From: DYKG01 sp964596185
GTDB lineage: Bacteria; Muiribacteriota; Ozemobacteria; Ozemobacterales; Ozemobacteraceae
DNA length: 64,000 nucleotides
Direction of reading: 5' to 3'
NCBI GenBank assembly: GCA_964596185.1
Contig: CAZQUE010000001.1
Coordinates: 1-64,000, forward strand
Every line of letters begins with the position of its first letter. Within the stretch, counting starts at the first letter, position 1. The translations under genes and the position numbers were made by a program. This document shows positions 27,005-36,043 of this stretch, in pieces. The notes below the pieces were generated by a model, which was not told where the DNA came from, did no database searches, and saw nothing but the letters and a program-made list of their open reading frames with translations.

Positions 27005-27030
27005 ATGGCCAGGTCGAAGTGGCCGTTTTT
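27005..27030 (+). terminator. Short terminator after the sulfur operon
   Basis: The arms ATGGCCA and TGGCCGT (one G-U pair) enclose an 8-base loop and are followed by TTTTT. The remaining 27031-27300 stretch before flagellin 2 is AT-rich leader or promoter sequence without a gene. Confidence 0.55.
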
Positions 27031-27307
27031 CACGCATTTATAGACATTTAGATAGAAGTTTTTGCCTTCATGGTGAATATTTTAAAAAAATGAAAACAAG
27101 CTAAATTGAAATGAAAATGAAAGAAAATAAGCGCAATTTGCTAAAAAATGACTTAGAAGTCTGAAATTTGCCCGAAGGCATGTGCGGATTAATGTCGATA
27201 GACCTAGTAGATAAGGAAAAATAGGCCTGTTTTGACCGAAGCAGAAAGAAAGGAGGCAAAGGTAAGAATTAATATATAGAAATTCCGGTCTGAAAATTTA
27301 AGGAGTT

Positions 27308-27327
27308 TTAGCGCAAGGATGCGCTAA
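27308..27327 (+). promoter_or_regulatory. CsrA-type hairpin in the flagellin 2 leader
   Basis: A perfect 7-bp stem (TTAGCGC with GCGCTAA) presents the loop AAGGAT, a close match to the CsrA consensus ACARGGAUGU. It ends 25 bases before the ATG. The ribosome site AAGGAGG at 27340-27346 has no second hairpin here. Confidence 0.75.
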
Positions 27328-27352
27328 AGGACGACAATCAAGGAGGAAACAT

Positions 27353-29596
27353 ATGTCGTTGCGAATCAATCAAAACGTTCTTTCAATCAAAACCTATTCA
27401 AATCTTACTCAAACTAACAACCGGCTCGAAAAATCGATTTCGAAACTAAGCTCAGGACTTCGAATCAACACAGCCGCCGACGATGCAGCCGGGCTGGCAA
27501 TCAGCGAAAAAATGCGTCGGCAGATCAGAGGCTTGAACCGCGCCGCCCTCAATGCTCAGGATGGTATTTCCATGATCCAGACAGCAGAAGGTGCGCTCAA
27601 TGAATCACAGAGTATCATGCAGAGAATGCGAGAACTTGCGATTCAGGCTTCCAACGATACACTTACCAGTAATGATCGCCTCGAAATACAAAAAGAGGTT
27701 AATCAGCTGCGCGATGAAATCGACCGAATATCGAATTCAACGGAATTCAACACCAAAAAACTGCTTGATGGCAGCCAGTCGGCTTCAATTAGTTCTTCTT
27801 CAAAATTTGCCCGAGGCGTCGTGGTTGGCAACACAAATGGTGGTGGTGACTATCAGGTCAGCATTGCGCTTGTAAATGGCGGAATTTCTCAGATGCAGAG
27901 ATCGCAGATCTTTACCGATGCTTCAAGCGGAGATCTGGCACGCGGAGACACCAGACTTGAAGACATTGCTCAGTTCTTCAATGAAGACGGTATCTCTTCA
28001 GTATCAAGTCCTCAGAAACTAACCATATCAGGGAATTCGGAATCAGTTGAAATAACCGTTGACGGCAAAATGACACTCGATCAACTTGCGGCAGCTCTTC
28101 AGCAGGCCTTAAGCGGTAGCAGTGGCCTTGGTATTGATAATTCAAGTTCTGGAGTAGTGAGCACTGCCCAGACCGGTGTAAGCGGCATGGGTGGGTATCT
28201 GGAATTGGTTTCTGGCTCTGCGGGAGATCGTGGTGACTTTTCTATTGCCGGCCCTCAGGATCTGATTGACTCTCTTGGTCTTTCGGTGGTTAGAGAATCG
28301 GTCAACTCTCTGGTAGACGTGACTCTCAAAGATGCACAGGGTAATTCCCGAACTACCAGAACCAGCAGTGATCGTGCCTATGGCCTGCTGAACGGCATTG
28401 ATGTTCAGTTCCAGTCTCAGGCAGCCCAAATTGCCGGTTCTGGAGGCATTGAAAGTGGCCTGCGAATCTCGGTTGCCGGTGGTCTTGACTTCACTCTTGA
28501 TGCTGGCGGCGGAAGCGTTGACATAACCATAGCTACAGGAAACTGGACGATGGAAGGCATTGCCAGGTCAATCAATCAGCAGATCGAAGATGAGATTGCT
28601 GCAGCTGCAGGCGGTGCTGATGAAGCTTTGCTGGGCTTGAGTGCTTCGGTTGTCGATGGAGAAATAAGGCTTTCATACGAACCGCAGTTGGTATCAGTTA
28701 CCTCAAGCATAATTGATGTTTCGGCAGCCGCACCCGACAATGCTCTTGGTATGGTGGATGGTTCTTATAGCGGGTTCGTTGATGCCAGCAAAGACAGCGA
28801 TTTCGTTATTCAGGGTCTGGGAACATATCGAGACGATGTTGCTAACGGTACAGCCGTTACCTTCACTCTTACCGATGGAGATGGAGATGCCTCGGTATTG
28901 AACTCATACGCAACCACCGATGACCCGGAAGTTGCTGACATGAAAGAGATCAAAGAATTCCTTGCGAGTGCCAATGCAACCTTTGATGCTGATGATGTTC
29001 AGATTCGTGCCGATATGGTTAATGGCTCGTTGGCATTCACTGCCACACGAGTTGGTCAGGAAAACCAGAACGGCGGTGCGCCTGTTGCAAGTAGGGTAAC
29101 TTTGGCAGTTAACCAGGGGTTTGCTGAAACTCAGTTTGGTCTTAAAAACGGTACTAAATACGGTAGCGGCGATACCAACTTCCGGCTTCATGTTGTTGAC
29201 AACAAGCCCCAGTTCCAGATCGGTGCCGACCCTGGACAGAACATGCAGGTATCGATGGGCAACATGTCATCCAACGCTCTGGGTGTCGACAATCTTGATA
29301 TGACTACAGTAAAAGGTGCTCAGGAAGCTTTGGTCAGAATCAACAAAGGTCTTGACATGATTTCTGCTGAAAGATCAAAACTTGGTGCCTTTCAGAATCG
29401 TCTGGAATACGCCATTAACAACATCAGAAACACTTCAAGCAATCTGACTTCAGCTGAAGCTCGCATCAGAGACGCCGATATCGCCATGGAAATGATCGAG
29501 TTCACTCGCAATCAGATCGTGGCTCAGTCGGGCACCGCAATGTTGGCACAGGCAAACATGCTGCCACAAAGTGTTCTTTCGCTTCTCGGTCAGTAA
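27353..29596 (+). CDS. Flagellin 2 (large)
   Basis: The protein has 747 aa. The N-terminus (MSLRINQNVLSIKTYSNLTQTNNRLEKSI; AADDAAGLAISEKMRRQIRG) and the C-terminus (EMIEFTRNQIVAQSGTAMLAQANMLPQSVLSLLGQ) are canonical D0/D1. The central domain of about 500 residues shares blocks with flagellins 3-6, for example GLLNGIDVQFQSQAAQIAGSGG and FRLHVVDNKPQFQIGADPGQ. It is the first of the five-gene tandem array and is followed by its own terminator, so each flagellin is probably a separate transcript. Confidence 0.95.
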   Translation: MSLRINQNVLSIKTYSNLTQTNNRLEKSISKLSSGLRINTAADDAAGLAISEKMRRQIRGLNRAALNAQDGISMIQTAEGALNESQSIMQRMRELAIQASNDTLTSNDRLEIQKEVNQLRDEIDRISNSTEFNTKKLLDGSQSASISSSSKFARGVVVGNTNGGGDYQVSIALVNGGISQMQRSQIFTDASSGDLARGDTRLEDIAQFFNEDGISSVSSPQKLTISGNSESVEITVDGKMTLDQLAAALQQALSGSSGLGIDNSSSGVVSTAQTGVSGMGGYLELVSGSAGDRGDFSIAGPQDLIDSLGLSVVRESVNSLVDVTLKDAQGNSRTTRTSSDRAYGLLNGIDVQFQSQAAQIAGSGGIESGLRISVAGGLDFTLDAGGGSVDITIATGNWTMEGIARSINQQIEDEIAAAAGGADEALLGLSASVVDGEIRLSYEPQLVSVTSSIIDVSAAAPDNALGMVDGSYSGFVDASKDSDFVIQGLGTYRDDVANGTAVTFTLTDGDGDASVLNSYATTDDPEVADMKEIKEFLASANATFDADDVQIRADMVNGSLAFTATRVGQENQNGGAPVASRVTLAVNQGFAETQFGLKNGTKYGSGDTNFRLHVVDNKPQFQIGADPGQNMQVSMGNMSSNALGVDNLDMTTVKGAQEALVRINKGLDMISAERSKLGAFQNRLEYAINNIRNTSSNLTSAEARIRDADIAMEMIEFTRNQIVAQSGTAMLAQANMLPQSVLSLLGQ

Positions 29597-29624
29597 TCGC
29601 TGACGGCCTTTTTTCCGCATTAAG

Positions 29625-29665
29625 ATCTGCCCGGGCTCTACGGAGCCCATGGGCAGATTTTTTTC
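29625..29665 (+). terminator. Intrinsic terminator after flagellin 2
   Basis: A long stem (ATCTGCCC-GGGCTC with GAGCCC-AT-GGGCAGAT) with a TACG loop is followed by a T-run. Confidence 0.92.
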
Positions 29666-29722
29666 TTTTAAAAAGACATGTTACCCCTTAAAATATTGGA
29701 TAAAAAGAAACGGGGTTAGATT

Positions 29723-30619
29723 ATGTCTAGAAGTGTCGCGGAATTAAAGAGGCTTATGGAACAAGGTGAGAACATATCTGCTTTGTTAAGAAAAGAAAAA
29801 GATTTGGCCATAAACACTGAGGAGATAATTGAAATAGCTTACGATCTTCAAGCGGGTAGTTATATTGAGGCTCTTGAAAAAACTAAACATGCCGAGCAAA
29901 TGTTAAGATGTTATCGAGCAATTGCTGAACTTCTCAAGAATTATTGCCATTTTTCAAGCATTCTTGAGGCCGGTGTCGGCGAAGCTACGACTTTATCCGG
30001 TGTGTTGGCTAATTTAGAACAAAAAGTCCAAGCTTATGGCTTTGACCTTAGCTGGTCAAGGATTGCTCACGCAAGATCGTATATGAACTCAAAGGGCCTC
30101 AGTTCTGACGGCCTTTGCACCGGAAATCTATTAAACATACCTTTTGCCGACAATTCGGTCGACCTTGTTTACACCTGTCATTCGATTGAACCAAATGGTG
30201 GTAACGAAGAACCAATTTTGGCAGAGTTATATCGCGTTTGTCGGAAGTACCTGATACTTTTTGAACCTGCCTATGAATTTGCTGATGACAAGGTGAAAAA
30301 GAGGATGAGAGACCATGGTTATTGCAGGGGCCTGGCAGATTTTGCAAAAAAGCTGGGTTTTAAAGTTATAGAACATGCTCTTTTTCACGAAACTACCAAT
30401 CCAATGAATCCCACCGCAGTTACAGTCATTGAAAAGGGGACACAAGGAGAGTTCTTCGGTTCTGTCTTTGCTTGTCCTCGTCATAAAACACCACTTAAAA
30501 GGTTTGAAAATGTTTTTTTCAGTCCCGAAGCGTTAGTCGCTTATCCAATAATTAACAATATTCCATGTTTGCGAATTGAAAATGGCATTTTAGCCAGCCA
30601 TTTTGAAAATTTTATATAG
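29723..30619 (+). CDS. SAM-dependent methyltransferase inserted in the flagellin array
   Basis: The protein has 298 aa. Motif I is ILEAGVGEATTLSGVL, followed by an acidic motif II (YGFDLSW) and NLLNIPFADNSVDLVYTCHSIE, a class I methyltransferase pattern. An N-terminal helical segment of about 60 residues precedes the fold. The tail (FACPRHKTPLKRFENVFFSPEALVAYPIINNIPCL) resembles a Trm112-like zinc ribbon reduced to few Cys. The gene sits between flagellin 2 and flagellin 3, so flagellin or its glycan is a plausible substrate, but the substrate is not shown by sequence. No strong ribosome site is visible. Confidence 0.8.
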   Translation: MSRSVAELKRLMEQGENISALLRKEKDLAINTEEIIEIAYDLQAGSYIEALEKTKHAEQMLRCYRAIAELLKNYCHFSSILEAGVGEATTLSGVLANLEQKVQAYGFDLSWSRIAHARSYMNSKGLSSDGLCTGNLLNIPFADNSVDLVYTCHSIEPNGGNEEPILAELYRVCRKYLILFEPAYEFADDKVKKRMRDHGYCRGLADFAKKLGFKVIEHALFHETTNPMNPTAVTVIEKGTQGEFFGSVFACPRHKTPLKRFENVFFSPEALVAYPIINNIPCLRIENGILASHFENFI

Positions 30620-30699
30620 GTACATCATCTTTTTGGCATTCTCGGACATTCGAAGTTGCATTTGCCCTTATTCAATTTAGAGATTTTTCCCAAAAAATA

Positions 30700-30737
30700 C
30701 CTGGTCAGAAAATAGTTCTGATCGGGGTTTTTCTTTT
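30700..30737 (+). terminator. Intrinsic terminator after the methyltransferase gene
   Basis: CCTGGTCAGAA pairs with TTCTGATCGGG, including two wobble pairs, around a 5-base loop, followed by TTTTTCTTTT. Confidence 0.8.
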
Positions 30738-30769
30738 CAGGTAGGAAAATTAAAAATGTTTTTTTTTGC

Positions 30770-30797
30770 TTGACCGAAATCGAATATTGAATAATAT
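30770..30797 (+). promoter_or_regulatory. Possible promoter of flagellin 3
   Basis: TTGACC (30770-30775), a 16-base spacer and TAATAT (30792-30797) lie just upstream of the leader hairpin. The segment TTGACCGAA also occurs upstream of flagellin 2 (27232-27240). A sigma-28 reading of the same region is possible but poor. Confidence 0.35.
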
Positions 30798-30808
30798 CTT
30801 CGCCCTAA

Positions 30809-30822
30809 GCGCAAGGATGCGC
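30809..30822 (+). promoter_or_regulatory. CsrA-type hairpin in the flagellin 3 leader
   Basis: A 4-bp stem GCGC/GCGC carries the loop AAGGAT. It lies 11 bases before the hairpin that contains the ribosome site. Confidence 0.7.
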
Positions 30823-30833
30823 AATTTTCAAAA

Positions 30834-30851
30834 TGATTCATGGAGGAATCA
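30834..30851 (+). promoter_or_regulatory. Shine-Dalgarno hairpin of flagellin 3
   Basis: TGATTC pairs with GAATCA around the loop ATGGAG, which holds the core of the GGAGG ribosome site. The ATG follows 3 bases later at 30855. A CsrA dimer could bridge this loop and the upstream one. Confidence 0.7.
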
Positions 30852-30854
30852 ACT

Positions 30855-33155
30855 ATGTCATTACGTATTAATCAGAATGTTCTTTCTATCAACACTTACA
30901 AGTCTGTAGCGCAGACTTCTGGTCGACTCGAGAAATCCATTCAAAAGCTAAGTTCCGGCTTGAGAATTAACGGTGCAGCGGATGATGCCGCCGGTTTGGC
31001 AATCAGTGAAAAAATGCGCCGACAGATTCGCGGCTTGAATCGCGCTGTGCTGAACGCCCAGGATGGAATTTCGATGATTCAGACTGCTGAAGGGGCACTA
31101 AACGAGACTCAGAGCATTCTTCAGCGCATTCGTGAGCTGGCAACTCAATCCGCAAACGATACTCTGACCAGTAACGACAGGCTTGAGATTCAAAAGGAGG
31201 TGATCCAGCTTCGCGACGAAATTGATCGCATTGCGCGCAGTACCGAATTTAATACGAAGAAGTTACTTGATGGAAGTCAGACCGCGCTGATCAGTTCAAA
31301 CTCTAACGCGGTAGAGGGTTTGGTTGTTGGCTCAATTGATGGCCTTGGCGCTGACTATGATGTAGAACTCGAGTTGGTTAAGGGCGGCATTGCCGAAATG
31401 CAGCGCTCACAGATTTTCACTATTGGGGATGGCAGTGGCAAACTTGCGGATGGCAACACTCAGCTGCAAAGTGTTGCGCAATTCTATGATTCTAACGGCG
31501 TGTTTATTCTTGAGACGCCACAGATCCTAACTTTAGGCGGTAATACTGAATCAACAGAAATAACCCTTGATCGACAAATGACCCTGGACAATCTGGCAGC
31601 CAGCATTCAGAATGCGATGGTTCGAATGACCGGATTGGGTTTAAGCAATTCTAAAGTGGCTACCGTAAACACGGCTGCAACGGGAGTTGCTGGAATGGGT
31701 GGATACATCGAAATCGTTTCTGGAAGCATTGGTGACAATGGTAAAGTCTCATTCTCATCTGATCAAAAAATAATCGATGCTTTGGGCATGAGTGTCACCA
31801 GAAAAGCTGTCAACAGTCAGGTTGAAGTGGCAATCAATGATGCATTTGGAAACTCAAGAAAAATGAATGTTGATGGCAACCGTGTTTCTGGTTTATTGGA
31901 CGGTATTGATTTGCAGTTCAACTCGCAGTCGGCACAAATTGCTGGTTCTAGAGGCTTGGAACAGGGATTAAATTTTGTAACCACGCAAACATTTACAATA
32001 AGCGTGAATAATACATTTATTAACATAGCGATCTCGGCCAATCCTAGCTTTGGTTGGTCGATGGAGGGAATTGCCCGATCGATCAATCATCAGATCCGCA
32101 CGGCTATCGAGACTGGTGGTGGTCAGGAAAGACTGAAAGGACTTGCAGCAACTGTTGTAGAAGGTGAAATTCGCCTTACCTATGATCGTCCGACTTCAGT
32201 TGCTTCTACTGTTCCAAACACTATTATGATAACAAATGCTACCGGTACTGCAGATGAGATAGGTTTCTCTAATGGTTCGTTCAGCGGTTTTGTGGACGCC
32301 AGCAAAGATGAAGATTCCGTCGTTTGGGGTTTCAATCGCTACATGGTCAGCGGTGAGACTCTGGTGCAAGCCGGAACAGTTATTGTTGTAAGTGTTGGGG
32401 ATGGTGTTTTAGGTCGGGAAATTACAGTAATGACTACTTTGGGAACCGCAAGCAAGACTGTGGCAAACATGGTTCTGTTCAGTCGATTTCAGGCCACTGT
32501 TAATGACGCATTTAGAACTGGATCGGTAGCAGTGCGAGTAGATCAAGTGGGCTCGGCAATTGCTTTTACAGCTCTAAAAGTGGGGACTAAGCATGAAAAT
32601 GCCGGTCCAGTTGAGAGTATCGTTTCATTGTCCGACATTAATGATGATAATGGTGTTTCAGCCGATTCTGCGGTTGAAAGAGCCGTAAATAGTATTCTAG
32701 GCATAAAAGAAGCTATTGCCAGAGGAAGTGGAGACAGCAACTTTAAGCTCCATATTGTCAACACCCAGGCTCAGTTCCAGATCGGTGCTGATCAAGGTCA
32801 GACAATGGAGATAAACATTGGCAACATGACTTCAAAGGCTCTGGGTGTCGACAAAATTGATCTTAGCACTGTTGAGGGTTCAAATAAGGCCATGGGCATG
32901 GTAAACAAAGCCCTTGATCGAGTGTCAACCCAACGAGCAAAGCTCGGCGCATACCAGAATCGTCTTGAATACGCAATCAACAACCTGCGCAACACTCACA
33001 GCAACCTGACTTCTGCCGAATCACGCATCAGAGATGCTGATATCGCCATGGAAATGATTGAATTCACTAGAAATCAGATCATCAACCAGTCGGGTACTGC
33101 AATGTTGGCTCAGGCAAATATGCTTCCTCAGGGGGTGCTGCAGCTACTTCAATAG
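30855..33155 (+). CDS. Flagellin 3 (large)
   Basis: The protein has 766 aa. The start is the ATG at 30855, matching MSLRINQNVLS of the paralogues; an ATG at 30840 in the same frame is inside the ribosome-site hairpin. D0/D1 are canonical at both ends (C-terminus EMIEFTRNQIINQSGTAMLAQANMLPQGVLQLLQ). The central domain contains GLLDGIDLQFNSQSAQIAGSRGLEQGL and FKLHIVNTQAQFQIGADQGQ. It is closest to flagellin 4: the first 200 residues are almost identical, so the two arose by recent duplication or gene conversion. Confidence 0.95.
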   Translation: MSLRINQNVLSINTYKSVAQTSGRLEKSIQKLSSGLRINGAADDAAGLAISEKMRRQIRGLNRAVLNAQDGISMIQTAEGALNETQSILQRIRELATQSANDTLTSNDRLEIQKEVIQLRDEIDRIARSTEFNTKKLLDGSQTALISSNSNAVEGLVVGSIDGLGADYDVELELVKGGIAEMQRSQIFTIGDGSGKLADGNTQLQSVAQFYDSNGVFILETPQILTLGGNTESTEITLDRQMTLDNLAASIQNAMVRMTGLGLSNSKVATVNTAATGVAGMGGYIEIVSGSIGDNGKVSFSSDQKIIDALGMSVTRKAVNSQVEVAINDAFGNSRKMNVDGNRVSGLLDGIDLQFNSQSAQIAGSRGLEQGLNFVTTQTFTISVNNTFINIAISANPSFGWSMEGIARSINHQIRTAIETGGGQERLKGLAATVVEGEIRLTYDRPTSVASTVPNTIMITNATGTADEIGFSNGSFSGFVDASKDEDSVVWGFNRYMVSGETLVQAGTVIVVSVGDGVLGREITVMTTLGTASKTVANMVLFSRFQATVNDAFRTGSVAVRVDQVGSAIAFTALKVGTKHENAGPVESIVSLSDINDDNGVSADSAVERAVNSILGIKEAIARGSGDSNFKLHIVNTQAQFQIGADQGQTMEINIGNMTSKALGVDKIDLSTVEGSNKAMGMVNKALDRVSTQRAKLGAYQNRLEYAINNLRNTHSNLTSAESRIRDADIAMEMIEFTRNQIINQSGTAMLAQANMLPQGVLQLLQ

Positions 33156-33202
33156 AGAGGCTGAAAATCAATACCTATAGACTCGGCTTGAGCCTGGAAA
33201 AT

Positions 33203-33240
33203 ATTTTGTAATAATTTCCTTCAAGCCGTGTCTCTAAGGG
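33203..33240 (+). terminator. Probable hairpin after flagellin 3
   Basis: CGGCTTGA (33205-33212) pairs with TCAAGCCG (33223-33230 region), with further pairing inside through GGAAAAT and ATTTCC. No clean T-run follows, so termination is uncertain. The rest of 33156-33420 (over 300 bases to the next ATG) holds the flagellin 4 leader and no gene. Confidence 0.4.
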
Positions 33241-33420
33241 ACTGTCTTTTGAAGTCCTGTTCTATCAGATAGAAAAGTCATCTGACGCACTTCTATCTGG
33301 GTAAGTTGTGGTGTAATTAACGGGCTGTTTAACTTGGAAAAATGCCGGAGGCACAAAAATTTAGAAAATATCACAAGAAATTGGGAAAGGGTGGTGGTAA
33401 GGCGAGTAACTACACCTAAA

Positions 33421-33438
33421 TTGCGCATGGAAGCGCAA
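33421..33438 (+). promoter_or_regulatory. CsrA-type hairpin in the flagellin 4 leader
   Basis: A 6-bp stem (TTGCGC with GCGCAA) carries the loop ATGGAA. The stem differs in sequence from the flagellin 2 and 6 stems while pairing is kept. Confidence 0.75.
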
Positions 33439-33453
33439 AAAAATTCATCAATA

Positions 33454-33471
33454 TGATTCATGGAGGAATCA
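33454..33471 (+). promoter_or_regulatory. Shine-Dalgarno hairpin of flagellin 4
   Basis: TGATTC/GAATCA stem with loop ATGGAG, identical to flagellin 3. The ATG is at 33475. Confidence 0.7.
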
Positions 33472-33474
33472 GAA

Positions 33475-35760
33475 ATGTCCTTACGTATTAATCAGAATGT
33501 CTTGTCAATTAGTACCTACAAAACCGTGGCCCAGACTTCAGGTCGCCTGGAGAAGTCTATCCAGAAACTGAGTTCGGGTCTAAGAATCAACAGTGCCGCA
33601 GATGACGCCGCAGGACTTGCAATAAGCGAGAAAATGCGCCGCCAGATCAGGGGCTTGAGCAGGGCTGTATTGAATGCTCAGGACGGCATTTCGATGATTC
33701 AAACTGCAGAAGGCGCTCTGAATGAAACTCAAAGCATTCTTCAGCGCATTCGTGAGCTGGCAACTCAATCGGCAAATGACACACTGACCAGCAATGATCG
33801 ACTTGAGATACAGAAAGAAGTTATTCAGCTTCGCGATGAAATTGACCGCATAGCAAGAAGCACAGAATTCAATACGAAAAAGCTGCTCGACGGCAGTCAA
33901 ACGGCGTTGATAAGCTCGAATTCAAATGCGGTTGAAGGTCTTGTTAATGGTTCAATCAGTGGTGTGGGCGCTGACTATGATGTTGAGTTGGAACTTGTGA
34001 AGGGCGGCATTGCTGAAATGCAGCGCTCACAGATTTTCACTTTGGCAGATGGCAGCGGAAAACTTGCTGATGGAAACACTCAGTTGCAGAGTGTAGCTCA
34101 GTTTTACGATTCAAACGGGGTTTTCATTCTTGAGACTCCGCAGATTCTCACTTTGAGTGGCAACACTCAATCGACTGAAATCACTCTTGACCGGCAGATG
34201 ACTCTCGATAATCTCGCGGCAAGTATCCAAAACGCAATGGTTCGTTCCACGGGGTTGGCGCTGAGCAATTCAAAGGTGGCTACCGTAAGTACGGCTGCGA
34301 CCGGCGTCGCTGGTATGGGTGGATACTTTGAAATTACCTCTGGTAGTATCGGAGAAAACGGAAAGATCTCTTTCTCGTCAGATCAGAAAATTGTTGATGC
34401 ATTAGGCATGAGCGTCTCCAGAGAAGCTGTAAATAATCGGGTGAAAGTTAACCTGAATGATTCGTTTGGCAATTCAAGACAGCTTAACGTTGATGGCAAT
34501 CGTGTTGCTGGACTGCTAAATGGCATCGATTTGCAATTTAGTTCCCAAACAGCGCAAGTTGCCGGTTCAAAAGGCCTTGAACAAGGGTTGAATCTTAATG
34601 CAGACCAGAGCTTCACGGTAACTTTAGATGGTGGGGACAATGTTACAATCAACGTTTTGCAGAATGCCAACTATGGTTGGACTATGGAAGGAATTGCCCG
34701 GTCAATTAATCAGCAAATTACGGCTGCTGTTGGCTTGAATCCCATGCTTAGGGGTCTGCAAGCAAGTGTGGTTGAGGGAGAAATCCGCCTGGCCTTTGAA
34801 AGACCGGCATCCGCTTCTGCAACTGTTGCAAACACCATTGCTATTTCTGGCGCAAGTGCAGACATTCTTGGGATCTACAACGGTACATCCAGTGGGTTTG
34901 TAGATGGTAAAAAAGATGTTGCATTTTCAGCCTGGGGCTTTACCAGATATATGATATCAGGGCAATCCGGTATAGCTGATAATACGAATGTAGTAATAAG
35001 TGTAACAGATGGTGCTGGTGATAATGTGTCGATAACCTTGCTTACCACAACTGGTACGGCAAATAAGACCGTTGCGGACATGGTATTGTTTTCAAACTTT
35101 CAGGCAGCAGCAAATAATGCATTAAGTGGCGCGGATGTCGACATAAAAGTAGATCAGGTAGGCTCTTCAATTGCTTTCACCTCAAAATATGTCGGCACGC
35201 TTCATGAAAATTCCGGTTCAACTGATAGTTACGTTCAGTTGGCTAACTTCTCTGCCGGCACAACAGCTTCAGCAGCTACCCAAAGGGCTATTAACAGTCT
35301 CCTGGGTCTCTCTCAAAGCATCGCAAGAGGAAGCGGAGATACCAACTTCAAACTCCATATCGTCGATACCAAGGCCCAGTTTCAGATAGGTGCTGACCAG
35401 GGGCAAACTATGGGTGTTGATATCGGCAACATGACTTCAAAAGCTCTTGGAGTCGATAAAATTGACCTTAGTACCGTTGAAGGTGCCAACAAGGCTATGG
35501 GAATGGTCAACAAAGCTCTAGACAGGGTCTCTACCCAGAGAGCGAAATTAGGCGCTTATCAGAATCGCCTTGAATACGCAATCAACAACTTGCGAAACAC
35601 ACACAGTAACCTGTCCTCCGCTGAATCTCGCATCAGAGATGCAGATATCGCCATGGAAATGATCGAATTCACAAGAAATCAGATTATTAACCAATCAGGT
35701 ACGGCGATGTTGGCTCAGGCTAATATGGTTCCGCAGGGAGTTTTGCAGCTTTTGGGTTAA
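33475..35760 (+). CDS. Flagellin 4 (large)
   Basis: The protein has 761 aa and starts at the ATG at 33475; the in-frame ATG at 33460 is the hairpin loop. It has the same architecture as flagellin 3, with near-identical D0/D1 and first 200 residues (for example LATQSANDTLTSNDRLEIQKEV). The two diverge in the surface-exposed centre, around residues 380-620. The C-terminus is TRNQIINQSGTAMLAQANMVPQGVLQLLG. Two near-equal copies with variable centres fit antigenic or functional diversification of the filament surface. Confidence 0.95.
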   Translation: MSLRINQNVLSISTYKTVAQTSGRLEKSIQKLSSGLRINSAADDAAGLAISEKMRRQIRGLSRAVLNAQDGISMIQTAEGALNETQSILQRIRELATQSANDTLTSNDRLEIQKEVIQLRDEIDRIARSTEFNTKKLLDGSQTALISSNSNAVEGLVNGSISGVGADYDVELELVKGGIAEMQRSQIFTLADGSGKLADGNTQLQSVAQFYDSNGVFILETPQILTLSGNTQSTEITLDRQMTLDNLAASIQNAMVRSTGLALSNSKVATVSTAATGVAGMGGYFEITSGSIGENGKISFSSDQKIVDALGMSVSREAVNNRVKVNLNDSFGNSRQLNVDGNRVAGLLNGIDLQFSSQTAQVAGSKGLEQGLNLNADQSFTVTLDGGDNVTINVLQNANYGWTMEGIARSINQQITAAVGLNPMLRGLQASVVEGEIRLAFERPASASATVANTIAISGASADILGIYNGTSSGFVDGKKDVAFSAWGFTRYMISGQSGIADNTNVVISVTDGAGDNVSITLLTTTGTANKTVADMVLFSNFQAAANNALSGADVDIKVDQVGSSIAFTSKYVGTLHENSGSTDSYVQLANFSAGTTASAATQRAINSLLGLSQSIARGSGDTNFKLHIVDTKAQFQIGADQGQTMGVDIGNMTSKALGVDKIDLSTVEGANKAMGMVNKALDRVSTQRAKLGAYQNRLEYAINNLRNTHSNLSSAESRIRDADIAMEMIEFTRNQIINQSGTAMLAQANMVPQGVLQLLG

Positions 35761-35796
35761 GTCCTTGAGCTTATAATCAAACAAGAGTTCTGGTTA

Positions 35797-35825
35797 AACC
35801 AGGCAGTCTTTATGGCTGCCTGGTT
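35797..35825 (+). terminator. Hairpin after flagellin 4
   Basis: The perfect 10-bp stem AACCAGGCAG / CTGCCTGGTT has a 9-base loop. No T-run follows, so it may act as a 3' end stabiliser or a weak terminator. Confidence 0.5.
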
Positions 35826-35992
35826 GAATCAGGATAAATGGGTGCTTAAGAGAAAGTTTCAAGCGATTGAAACCGGACTGATAAAACTTGCCAGCGCTAC
35901 TATTGGGAGCGTTTAGGTGAAAGAAATTTAGGGAAAGGTGGTGATGAGACCCCGCAGATGTAGAAGTAATTGGGATGTAAAAATAGACAAAT

Positions 35993-36014
35993 GCCTGAGC
36001 AGGGATGCGCAGGC
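35993..36014 (+). promoter_or_regulatory. CsrA-type hairpin in the flagellin 5 leader
   Basis: GCCTGAGC pairs with GCGCAGGC with one A-G mismatch, giving 7 bp, and presents the loop AGGGAT. The stem sequence is new but the structure is the same. Confidence 0.72.
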
Positions 36015-36023
36015 CATCTTCAA

Positions 36024-36041
36024 TGATTCATGGAGGAATCA
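36024..36041 (+). promoter_or_regulatory. Shine-Dalgarno hairpin of flagellin 5
   Basis: TGATTC/GAATCA stem with loop ATGGAG; the ATG follows at 36044. Confidence 0.7.
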
Positions 36042-36043
36042 GT

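Noticed and set aside
30751..30779. A sigma-28 promoter before flagellin 3 (TAAA with GACCGAAA)
   Set aside because: The -10 matches poorly and the spacing is 17, unlike the N16 of the good sites; a sigma-70 reading fits slightly better.
30840..30854. An earlier ATG giving flagellin 3 the N-terminus MEEST (and the same at 33460 for flagellin 4)
   Set aside because: This ATG is the loop of the ribosome-site hairpin, and all paralogues start MSLR; the later ATG is used.
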